From: JBFXDI01 sp050181295
Lineage (GTDB): Bacteria > Pseudomonadota > Alphaproteobacteria > Rhizobiales > Aestuariivirgaceae
NCBI GenBank assembly: GCA_050181295.1
Contig: JBFXDI010000089.1
Location: 1 to 17,222, forward strand
Length of the DNA: 17,222 bases
Direction of reading: 5' to 3'
The notes below the pieces were generated by a model. The model was given only the letters and a program-made list of their open reading frames with translations, had not been told where the DNA came from and ran no database searches. Positions 1 to 7,067 of this stretch are shown here, one piece after another (the first letter of the stretch is position 1; every line of letters begins with the position of its first letter). The position numbers and the translations under genes are program-made.

Positions 1-553
1 TTCGCGAGGCAAGCCAGGAGTCCGTGGCGATATCCCGGTGGGAACGGCTCGCGACGACGATGGCACCGTCCTCCGGACAGGCTCTTGCCGAGAGGCGCTG
101 CCATGCGATGGCGTCGACATGGGCATCATCCGGGAGCTGCGCATGGCCCGCCCCTAACCCCTGCTCGCCCCAGAAAAGCCTCCCCTTGGCCGGCGCATGC
201 ACGACGCCCAGAACCGGCTCGCCTCCTTCGATGAGAGCGATGTTGATCGTGAACTCGCCATTGCCGCTCAGGAACTCCTTCGTCCCGTCCAGAGGGTCGA
301 CAAGGAAGAACCTCTCGCCCACGAGGGGAATATCGCTTGCCGTGGCCTCTTCCTCCGACACGACGGGAGTGTCCGGCGCAACGCGCTTGAGCCCCGCGAG
401 GATGATGCGCTCGGAGGCGACATCCGCTTCCGTGACGGGCGAATTGTCCTGCTTCAACCGCGCTTCCGGCTTGCGGGCGTAAACGTCCATGACCGCGTGC
501 CCCGCGGCCAAGGCGATCGCGACGAGTTCGCGCGTCAGGGCGGAAGGGCTCAC
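1..553 (-). CDS. cysQ: 3'(2'),5'-bisphosphate nucleotidase CysQ, partial (C-terminus outside window)
   Basis: This is a member of the inositol monophosphatase superfamily that most resembles CysQ, which hydrolyses 3'-phosphoadenosine 5'-phosphate to AMP and so recycles the by-product of sulfate assimilation. Reading the minus strand from the GTG at 553-551, the first 184 codons contain the metal-site motifs in the expected order: QDNSPVTEAD (about residues 35-44), VVSEEE (about 64-69) and LVDPLDGTKEF (about 84-94), followed by FTINIALIEGG. The KEF after DPLDGT favours CysQ over inositol monophosphatase proper. The frame stays open to the window edge, so the second metal-binding Asp region near the C-terminus is not visible. 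An AGGAG at 564-568, ten bases upstream, supports the GTG start. The gene diverges from chpT across 170 bp. Family confidence is high, exact substrate moderate. Confidence 0.88.
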   Translation of the reverse strand, partial: MSPSALTRELVAIALAAGHAVMDVYARKPEARLKQDNSPVTEADVASERIILAGLKRVAPDTPVVSEEEATASDIPLVGERFFLVDPLDGTKEFLSGNGEFTINIALIEGGEPVLGVVHAPAKGRLFWGEQGLGAGHAQLPDDAHVDAIAWQRLSARACPEDGAIVVASRSHRDIATDSWLASR

Positions 554-723
554 GTTTCAGCGGCTCCTGCTATTAACCAGACTGGCACGGAGGCATCGGT
601 AGCGCCTGATCCGACGGCCCGCAAGCGCCGGGAAACGGCCTGCTGCCTCGCAAAACCTGCTTGGCAATCCCTGCCTGAGGCTTAAGACTGCCGGCGAGGC
701 GAATCAATCGCGGGGACAGCAAG

Positions 724-1380
724 ATGAGCGATCCGGCCCAACTGAGCGATCTCGAGCTCGCGGCGCTGCTGTGCAGCCGGGTCTGCCATGACGTGATCTC
801 GCCCGTCGGCGCCATCGCCAACGGCCTCGAGGTGCTGGAGGAGGAAGACGACGAGGAGATGCGCAAGATGGCGTTCGACCTCGTCCGCAAGTCCGCCAAC
901 CAGGCTTCCGCCAAGCTGCAGTTCTGCCGCATCGCCTTCGGAGCCGCGGGCTCGGCCGGCGCCCATATCGACATGGGCGAGGCGGGGGACGTGGCGAAGC
1001 TCTTCCTCGGCGAGGAGAAGGTGAAGCTCGACTGGCGCGCGCCCCGCGAGACCCGCCAGAAGCAGCAGGTTAAGATCCTCCTCAACCTGATGCTGATGGC
1101 CATGAGCGCCATTCCCCGCGGCGGCGTTGTGACGATCGAGGCGGCGGGGGAGGATCTGAAGGCGAGCGCCAGGGGCGAGCAGGCGAAGCTGCCCGAGCGC
1201 TCGCAGGCGCTCATGAGCGGAAGCATCGAGAGCACCGAGATCGACGCCCGGCTCGTGCAGGTCTACTATACGCTGAGGCTGGCGGAGCAGGCAGGCTACG
1301 CGATCTCGATCGAGCAGCCTGGCCAGGAGGTTATCCTCACGGCTCGTCCGAAGACGAGCGCCGCGGCGGCCGCGGCCTGA
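724..1380 (+). CDS. chpT: Histidine phosphotransferase ChpT
   Basis: ChpT shuttles phosphate from the hybrid kinase CckA to CtrA (and CpdR) in the alphaproteobacterial cell-cycle phosphorelay; it is cytoplasmic and dimeric. The 218-residue product has the usual length. It opens with LAALLCSRVCHDVISPVGAI, in which His22 within CHD is the expected phosphorylated histidine and the following helix (NGLEVLEEE) completes the DHp-like hairpin. The remainder fits the degenerate ATPase-like C-terminal domain (KILLNLMLMAMSAIPRGG, about residues 118-137). The ATG is preceded by GGGGA at 712-716 with seven bases of spacing. The protein ends in an alanine-rich tail (AAAAAA). The gene converges on ctrA, its phosphorelay partner, with a shared terminator between them; I recall the same adjacency in Brucella. 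Confidence 0.93.
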   Translation: MSDPAQLSDLELAALLCSRVCHDVISPVGAIANGLEVLEEEDDEEMRKMAFDLVRKSANQASAKLQFCRIAFGAAGSAGAHIDMGEAGDVAKLFLGEEKVKLDWRAPRETRQKQQVKILLNLMLMAMSAIPRGGVVTIEAAGEDLKASARGEQAKLPERSQALMSGSIESTEIDARLVQVYYTLRLAEQAGYAISIEQPGQEVILTARPKTSAAAAAA

Positions 1381-1396
1381 GGCAGCGCCAGTAACG

Positions 1397-1429
1397 AAAA
1401 AGCCGCCTGGCATCGCCGGCGGCCTTCAT
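1397..1429. terminator. Bidirectional intrinsic terminator between chpT and ctrA
   Basis: A nine-pair stem with one bulged T is visible: GCCGCC (1402-1407) pairs with GGCGGC (1418-1423), and inside it GGC (1409-1411) pairs with GCC (1415-1417) around an ATC loop. Read on the minus strand the stem is followed at once by five Ts (complement of 1397-1401), which is a good Rho-independent terminator for ctrA. On the plus strand the tract is poorer (TTCATTGTTT), so termination of chpT is less certain. Confidence 0.72.
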
Positions 1430-1450
1430 TGTTTCCCCTGCGGTCCCGTA

Positions 1451-2149
<699 letters not shown>

Positions 2150-2259
2150 GCGAATTCCCTCTTAGCCAGTCCTCTGGCGGGTCCCGGCGCGACCTGCGGA
2201 TGCGCCCCAAGAGACCGTGCAGCCCCAATCTCCACGGCGGCACGATACAGCCGTAAAGG

Positions 2260-2274
2260 TTAACAAAACCTAAT
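2260..2274 (-). promoter_or_regulatory. Candidate CtrA box in the ctrA upstream region
   Basis: On the minus strand the site reads ATTA-N7-TTAA followed by CC, matching six of eight positions of the CtrA consensus TTAA-N7-TTAA with correct spacing. It lies about 110 bases upstream of the ctrA start codon, a sensible position for autoregulation of the kind known in Caulobacter. The assignment rests on motif matching alone. Confidence 0.35.
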
Positions 2275-2461
2275 TCGGACGGCTGCAATTGTGCTTCCGC
2301 TCGAGCACTCAACTGACGGGTGAATACGCTGAAAACCGACCGGGCAGGCTTTCTTAACGAGCCGTGGATCAGCCTGCCGAAGCGTCGCCCTAGGAACTGC
2401 TGACGCACGCCCGGCAGCCGGCTCCTGCCGCTTCCGAAACATGCGTCCTCGAGCGAAACAA

Positions 2462-2476
2462 TTTACGCGCCCTTAA
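2462..2476 (+). promoter_or_regulatory. Candidate CtrA box upstream of the fliJ-like gene
   Basis: TTTA (2462-2465), seven bases, then TTAA (2473-2476) matches seven of eight positions of TTAA-N7-TTAA. It lies about 150 bases upstream of the fliJ-like start and 310 bases from ctrA. CtrA control of flagellar genes is established in several alphaproteobacteria; binding here is inferred. Confidence 0.4.
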
Positions 2477-2627
2477 GGCTAACGAGCCATCATGCGCTTC
2501 CGCCCGAATCGTCACCATAGGCGATTCGGAGCGATCCTCAAAGGCAGACGGTGGCTGCCCCGCGCATCCCGAGGCCAGGGCGGGAACCGCAGCCAGCCTG
2601 CCGCGTGTAGATGTGTAGAGGTTGGGT

Positions 2628-3014
2628 ATGCGATCGAAAGAATCGGCTTTGCGCCTGCAGCGCTTCCGCCACGACGAAAAGCAGCGGCAGGTCTCTGACA
2701 TCGAGATGATGATCGCGGAGTTCCAGCGCAAGCAGGAAGAGCTGGACAACCAGGTCAAGGCCGAGGAAACCCGCAGCGGTGTCTCCGATCCGGGCCACTT
2801 CAACTATTCGCTGACCGCGAAAGCCATCCGGACACGTCGCGACAATCTCGTGAAGTCCATCGACGACTTGCGCGAGCAGCTCGCGGGCGCGCGCTCGGAG
2901 CTCGACGAGGTGACGAGCGAGCTCCAGAAGGCGGAGCTTCTGCTGGAGAAGAGCACCCAGGGCTCCGGCATGCAGATGGCGGCCTTCAACCCCGCGATGT
3001 CCGCGCGATCGTAG
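2628..3014 (+). CDS. fliJ: FliJ-family flagellar export coiled-coil protein
   Basis: This small, highly charged helical protein of 128 residues resembles the proteins annotated as FliJ in Rhizobiales, which escort export substrates and act with the FliI ATPase at the flagellar type III export gate. The MRSKESALRLQRFRHDEKQR opening, the IEMMIAEFQRKQEELDNQ coiled coil, the SDPGHFNYS linker and the final RRDNL...LREQLAGARSELDEV helix match that family. The ATG at 2628 is chosen over an in-frame TTG at 2622 because the family begins M-[KR]-S and because AGAGG (2617-2621) sits six bases before the ATG. It diverges from ctrA, an arrangement I recall from other Rhizobiales. No other flagellar gene lies in the window, so the functional assignment depends on sequence resemblance. 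Confidence 0.72.
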   Translation: MRSKESALRLQRFRHDEKQRQVSDIEMMIAEFQRKQEELDNQVKAEETRSGVSDPGHFNYSLTAKAIRTRRDNLVKSIDDLREQLAGARSELDEVTSELQKAELLLEKSTQGSGMQMAAFNPAMSARS

Positions 3015-3047
3015 CTCGGCCCTTCAGAAACGCATCGCGTCTGTGGC

Positions 3048-5558
3048 TCAGCTCCTGAGCCGGGCGTTCTCCGGGTCGAACGGGCTTTCCCCGATCACCG
3101 TCGCCTTGTGCGGCTTGCCGAGCAGCGTGATCTCAAGCTCCGTACCGGGCTCGCCGAGCTCCGGCTCGACCATGGCAAGCGCCAGCGACTTGCCCACGCG
3201 CCAGCCATAGGCGCCGGACGTGACGCGCCCCACGAGCTTTCCGTTCCGGTGGATCGGCTCGGACCCCCGCGCGTCGACGTCGGTGACACCATGTACGTCT
3301 AGCGTCACGAAACGGTTCCTGAAGCCGCGCTGCTGCCATTCGACGAGCGCATCGCGGCCGATGAACTGCCCCTTGTTCAGGTGCACGAAGCGCTCGAGCC
3401 CGGACTCGAGCGCCGCATACTCGATTGAGAGCTCGCGCCCGATGAGCCGGTAGGATTTCTCCACCGCCATGGCGCTCATGGCGCGGATGCCGAAGGGCTT
3501 GATCCCGAACTCGGCGCCCGCCTCCATGAGATGGTCGAAGAGCGCGTTCTGCATCTCGATCGGATGATGAAACTCGAAGCCGAGTTCGCCGATGAAGTTG
3601 ACGCGCAGCGCGTCGAGCACGACCGGGCCGACCGAAATGCGCTTGCCGGTGAGCCACGGGAAAGCCTTGTTGGAGAGGTCGGTATCGGTGAGCTTCTGGA
3701 GCACTTCGCGCGAGCGCGGACCGGCGAGCACCAGCACGCCCTGCATCTGCGTGATGGGCCGCAGCTCGACGCTGCCGTCTGAAGGCAGGAGCTTCCACAG
3801 CGTGTCGTGGTCGTGGCGCTCCAGCGCGCCGGCGGACACGAGATAGAAGACGCCGGGCGAGCGCTCGTAGACCGTGAACTCGGCCCGCACGCCGCCGTTG
3901 TTCGAGAGCAGATGGCAGAGCGCGATGCGTCCCTGGGTTTTCGGGATGCGGTTGGCCAGGATCGATTCCAGCCATTCGCGCGCCCCCGGACCCGATACGA
4001 GCATCTTGGCGAAGGCCGACATGTCCTGAAGGCCGACGCCCTCGTGCACGTTCTTGATCTCGTTGCCGACATGCTCGAAGTAGTTCGAGCGCCGGAACGA
4101 CCAGATCTCCTTCACCTTGCCGTTCGCGTCCGGATCGGGATGGTTCTTGTTGGTGATGACGTCCGGCTTCTCGATCGAGGCGACGTCGATGCCGTAGCCC
4201 TGGGGCGCGAACCAGTTCGGGCGCTCCCAGCCGTAGACCGAGCCGAACACGGCGCCCAGCGCCTTCATGCGGTCGTAGCAGGGCGTGGTTTTCAGCGGCC
4301 GGGCTTCCTCGCGCTCCTCGTCCGGATAGTGGGGCGTGAAGACGTTGCGGTAGGCCTCCTCGTTCTTGAGCTTGAGGTAGCCGCGCGAGGCATAGGGGCC
4401 GAAGCGGCGCGGATCGACGCCCAGCATGTCGATCGAGGGCTCCCCCTCGACGATCCACTCGGCAAGCTGCCACCCTGCCCCGCCGGCTGCCGTCACGCCG
4501 AAGGAATGGCCCTCGTTGAGCCACAGGTTCTTCCGGTCCCAGGCGGGGCCGATGATGGGCGAGCCGTCCGGCGTGTAGCAGATGGCGCCGTTGTAGACCT
4601 TCTTGATGCCGACCTCGCCGAAGGCCGGCACGCGCGCGATCGCCGCCTCGATATGGGGCGCCAGCCGGTCGAGGTCTTCCTGGAAGAGCTCGTATTCCGC
4701 GTTCTCGGCCGGCCCGTCCATGTAGCAGCAGGGCGCGCCGTGCTCGTAGGGTCCGAGCAGCAGCCCGCCCGCCTCCTCGCGCATGTACCAGGCGGAATCT
4801 GCCTCGCGCAGCACGCCCATCTCCGGCAGGCCCTGCTTGTGGCGCGCCTGGATTTCGGGATGCGCCTCGGTGACGATGTACTGGTGCTCTACCGGGATGA
4901 CGGGAATGTCGAGGCCGAGCATGCGGCCCGTCTGCTGCACGAAGTTGCCGGTCGCCGTGACGACGTGCTCACAGACGATGTCGCCCTTGTCGGTCTTCAC
5001 CAGCCATTCGCCGGAAGGCTTCTGCTCTATCCCTATGACGCGCGTCTTGCGGTAGATCTGGGCGCCGCGGTCGCGTGCGCCCTTGGCCATGGCCTGGGTC
5101 AGGTCGGCAGGCTGGATGTAGCCGTCCTCCGGGTGCTGGATGGCGCCGATGAGCCCCTCGGTCTCGCAGAGCGGCCAGACTTCCTTGACCTGCTGCGGCG
5201 TGAGCTTCCTCACCTCGACGCCGATCGTCTCCGCGACGCCGGCGTAGTACATGAATTCGTCCCAGCGGTCCTTCGTGCGAGCGAGACGGATGTTGGAAAC
5301 CTTGCTGAAGCCGGCATGCAGCCCCGTCTCGGCCTCGAGCTCCTGGTAGAGCTTGACCGAGTGCTTGTGGATCTGGCCGACGGAATAGCTCATGTTGAAG
5401 AGCGGCAGGAGGCCGGCGGCGTGCCAGGTGGAGCCCGAGGTGAGCTCGTTGCGCTCCAGGAGCACGACGTCGCTCCAGCCCTTGCGGGCGAGCGCATAGA
5501 GCGTACCGACGCCGACGACGCCGCCTCCGATCACGACCACGCGGGCCTGCGTCTTCAT
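3048..5558 (-). CDS. GcvT-type FAD-dependent amine dehydrogenase (sarcosine/dimethylglycine dehydrogenase-like)
   Basis: An 836-residue protein with the architecture of mitochondrial sarcosine and dimethylglycine dehydrogenases, which oxidatively N-demethylate their substrate and pass the one-carbon unit to tetrahydrofolate. Domains in order: DAO/Rossmann FAD domain (about 5-385) with VVVIGGGVVGVGT; an FAO_M linker (about 390-445, YASRGYLKLKNEEAYRNVF); then GcvT aminomethyltransferase N- and C-terminal domains (about 450-830, including LVSGPGAREWLESILANRIP and GELGFEFHHP). His46 in STWHAAGLL aligns with the histidine that carries covalent FAD in the mammalian enzymes. I chose the ATG at 5558 over one 12 codons upstream because AGGGGAG (5566-5572) lies seven bases before it. 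It is separated from the rest of the minus-strand cluster by a REPIN, so co-transcription is uncertain. The exact N-methyl substrate cannot be read from sequence. Confidence 0.85.
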   Translation of the reverse strand: MKTQARVVVIGGGVVGVGTLYALARKGWSDVVLLERNELTSGSTWHAAGLLPLFNMSYSVGQIHKHSVKLYQELEAETGLHAGFSKVSNIRLARTKDRWDEFMYYAGVAETIGVEVRKLTPQQVKEVWPLCETEGLIGAIQHPEDGYIQPADLTQAMAKGARDRGAQIYRKTRVIGIEQKPSGEWLVKTDKGDIVCEHVVTATGNFVQQTGRMLGLDIPVIPVEHQYIVTEAHPEIQARHKQGLPEMGVLREADSAWYMREEAGGLLLGPYEHGAPCCYMDGPAENAEYELFQEDLDRLAPHIEAAIARVPAFGEVGIKKVYNGAICYTPDGSPIIGPAWDRKNLWLNEGHSFGVTAAGGAGWQLAEWIVEGEPSIDMLGVDPRRFGPYASRGYLKLKNEEAYRNVFTPHYPDEEREEARPLKTTPCYDRMKALGAVFGSVYGWERPNWFAPQGYGIDVASIEKPDVITNKNHPDPDANGKVKEIWSFRRSNYFEHVGNEIKNVHEGVGLQDMSAFAKMLVSGPGAREWLESILANRIPKTQGRIALCHLLSNNGGVRAEFTVYERSPGVFYLVSAGALERHDHDTLWKLLPSDGSVELRPITQMQGVLVLAGPRSREVLQKLTDTDLSNKAFPWLTGKRISVGPVVLDALRVNFIGELGFEFHHPIEMQNALFDHLMEAGAEFGIKPFGIRAMSAMAVEKSYRLIGRELSIEYAALESGLERFVHLNKGQFIGRDALVEWQQRGFRNRFVTLDVHGVTDVDARGSEPIHRNGKLVGRVTSGAYGWRVGKSLALAMVEPELGEPGTELEITLLGKPHKATVIGESPFDPENARLRS

Positions 5559-5589
5559 GCCTGAACTCCCCTGATCCGCTTCCTTTCCT

Positions 5590-5687
5590 GTCATTGCCGG
5601 GCTTGTCCCGGCAATCCAGGATCACCGTCTTCAACCATCATTGCTCCACCGGTGTTCATGGATGCCCGGAACAAGTCCGGGCATGAC
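5590..5687. repeat. REPIN R1 (two inverted REP units)
   Basis: Two 29-base imperfect hairpins in inverted orientation: 5590-5618 begins GTCATTGCCGGG and ends CCGGCAATCCA, and 5659-5687 is its approximate reverse complement (TGGATGCCCGG ... CCGGGCATGAC), with about 40 bases between. The same composite element occurs at 15759-15855 and 15899-15994. It lies between the DUF1330 gene and the dehydrogenase gene, just upstream of the latter's ribosome-binding site, where its hairpins could affect mRNA stability or termination. Confidence 0.85.
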
Positions 5688-5811
5688 ATGAAGTTGGCTT
5701 TGCAAAGACTTGGCCGGGTTGAGGGTATGACGCAGCGCATGCCGGCAGGGGCGCGGCGGAACGACCTCGGGGTCGCTTATTGCGACACCCGCAGCGGCGC
5801 AGGGCTGGCGC

Positions 5812-6099
5812 TCAGACCCCCTCGACCAGGATGAACTGGCCTATGGCCGCACCCTCGCGCTCGGCCTTGGCGGCCTCGTAGAGCGGCGAGTGGTAGAAGG
5901 CCTCGGCATCCTCGATGGAATCGAACTCGATCACCACCACGCGCCGATGCTCGGGATCGCCCTCTAGCGTCTTGAGCTTCCCGCCCCTGACAATGAAGCG
6001 GCCGCCCGCCGCCTCGACCGCGGCAGGTGTCAGGGCCTTGTAGGCTTCATACTTGCGCGGATCGGTGATCTTCACCCGGGCGATGATATAGGCGGTCAT
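5812..6099 (-). CDS. DUF1330 domain protein
   Basis: A 95-residue single-domain protein of the DUF1330 family, a ferredoxin-like alpha/beta (dimeric alpha-beta barrel) fold of unknown biochemical role. Recognisable elements are the MTAYIIARVKITDPRKYEAY strand-helix opening, the central GGRFIVRGGK turn, VVVIEFDSIEDAEAFYHSPLY, and the closing FILVEGV strand, which together span the usual length. The ATG at 6099 overlaps the upstream dehydratase stop codon (ATGA) and has a purine-rich AGAGGAG just before it, so translation is probably coupled. No catalytic residues can be assigned; position in the cluster suggests a small accessory or isomerase-like protein, but that is speculation. Confidence 0.87.
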   Translation of the reverse strand: MTAYIIARVKITDPRKYEAYKALTPAAVEAAGGRFIVRGGKLKTLEGDPEHRRVVVIEFDSIEDAEAFYHSPLYEAAKAEREGAAIGQFILVEGV

Positions 6100-7067
6100 G
6101 GGCTCCTCTTCTGGATGGCCGTGGCGAACGTGGAAAGGTCGGTGTTGGCGCCGCACAGCACGACGGCCACGCGCTCGCCAGGTTCGGGACTATACGCCTT
6201 TGCAAGCAGCGCCGCTAAGGCTGTTGCGCCGCCCGGTTCGGTCACGATCCGCAGCTCGTCCCAGAGCCATCGCTGGGCACCGCGGATGTCATCGTCGCCG
6301 ACCAAAGTGACGTGATCGACATTGCTGCGCGCGATGGGAAAGACGAGCGAGCCGACCTGCGTCGCGCCGAGGGAGTCCGACGCGATGCCGGAGACGGCTA
6401 CCCGCACCGGCTCGCCGGCGCGGAGAGCCGCATGCAGCGAAGAACAGGTTTCAGGCTCGACGCCCACGACCTTGTGCCCGCCTCCGAACCAGGCGCTGAT
6501 GCCGCCGATCAGTCCGCCGCCCCCGACTGCCACCAGGATCGTGTCTATGTCGGGCGCCTGGTCCTCGAGCTCGCGCCCGATGGTTCCCTGCCCGCACATG
6601 GTCGCCGGCACGTCATAGGCGTGGATGCCGAGCGCTCCGGTCTCCTCGATATAGGAGTCGCAGTTGACCACGGCGGCGGCATAGTTCTCCCCGTCCACCA
6701 CGATCTCGGCGCCATAGCCCCGGATGCGTTCGACCTTCGCCGGCGCGCTGATGGCCGGCACGAAGATGCGCGCCCGGACGCCGAGCCGCATGGCCGCATA
6801 GGCGACGGCCGCGCCGTGATTGCCGCCCGAGGCCGCTGCCACGCCCGCCTCTGGAATATCGGCGCCCACGAGGTTGGAGAAGGCGCCGCGTGCCTTGAAG
6901 GAGCCCGTATGCTGCAGCGTCTCGAGCTTGAGCGTCACGGGCTCGCCGACCGATTGAACGGCAACATCGATGACCGGGGTTCGCCGCACCCACGGCTTTA
7001 TCCGTTCCGCGGCCGCCGCGATGCAGTTGCGATTGACCTGATCGGGGGATGGCGCGCTGGATCTCAC
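6096..7067 (-). CDS. PLP-dependent serine/threonine dehydratase family protein (fold type II)
   Basis: A 323-residue enzyme of the threonine/serine dehydratase and serine racemase group, which eliminates water or ammonia from beta-hydroxy amino acids to give 2-oxo acids. Lys58 in TGSFKARGA is the Schiff-base lysine; SGGNHGAA (80-87) binds the substrate carboxylate; GGGGLIGG (182-189) is the phosphate-binding glycine loop. It lacks the C-terminal ACT regulatory domain of biosynthetic IlvA, so a catabolic role is likely. The start is a GTG at 7067 overlapping the TGA of the upstream pyridoxal kinase gene (GTGA), with GGAG eight bases before it. Its neighbour could supply the PLP cofactor. Alternatives within the family include hydroxyectoine-cluster EutB and threo-3-hydroxyaspartate dehydratase; sequence alone does not separate them. 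Confidence 0.87.
   Translation of the reverse strand: MRSSAPSPDQVNRNCIAAAAERIKPWVRRTPVIDVAVQSVGEPVTLKLETLQHTGSFKARGAFSNLVGADIPEAGVAAASGGNHGAAVAYAAMRLGVRARIFVPAISAPAKVERIRGYGAEIVVDGENYAAAVVNCDSYIEETGALGIHAYDVPATMCGQGTIGRELEDQAPDIDTILVAVGGGGLIGGISAWFGGGHKVVGVEPETCSSLHAALRAGEPVRVAVSGIASDSLGATQVGSLVFPIARSNVDHVTLVGDDDIRGAQRWLWDELRIVTEPGGATALAALLAKAYSPEPGERVAVVLCGANTDLSTFATAIQKRSP

Larger units (their letters stand above)
2150..2627. other. Gene-free divergent control region between ctrA and the fliJ-like gene
   Basis: No convincing coding sequence occupies these 478 bases; the open frames on both strands lack recognisable domains and have low-complexity, Arg/Ser/Ala-rich translations typical of out-of-frame high-GC DNA. 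The region is visibly richer in A+T than the flanking genes around 2255-2275, 2320-2360 and 2455-2485. It contains two candidate CtrA boxes (2260-2274 and 2462-2476) and two GANTC methylation sites (2506-2510 and 2523-2527). It must hold the promoters of both flanking genes, but I could not assign clear -35/-10 pairs. Confidence 0.75.

Noticed and set aside
2622..2627. TTG start giving a two-residue-longer FliJ
   Set aside because: The ATG at 2628 has better ribosome-binding-site spacing and fits the family's conserved N-terminus.
3046..3060. GCTCAG/CTGAGC hairpin at the end of the dehydrogenase gene as a terminator
   Set aside because: A six-pair stem is present but it overlaps the stop codon and has no T tract on either strand.
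3807..5564. A 585-codon plus-strand open frame opposite the dehydrogenase gene
   Set aside because: Its translation is Arg/Ala/Val/Asp/Leu-rich without domains. It is the antisense shadow of a gene with strong family motifs, as expected in high-GC DNA.
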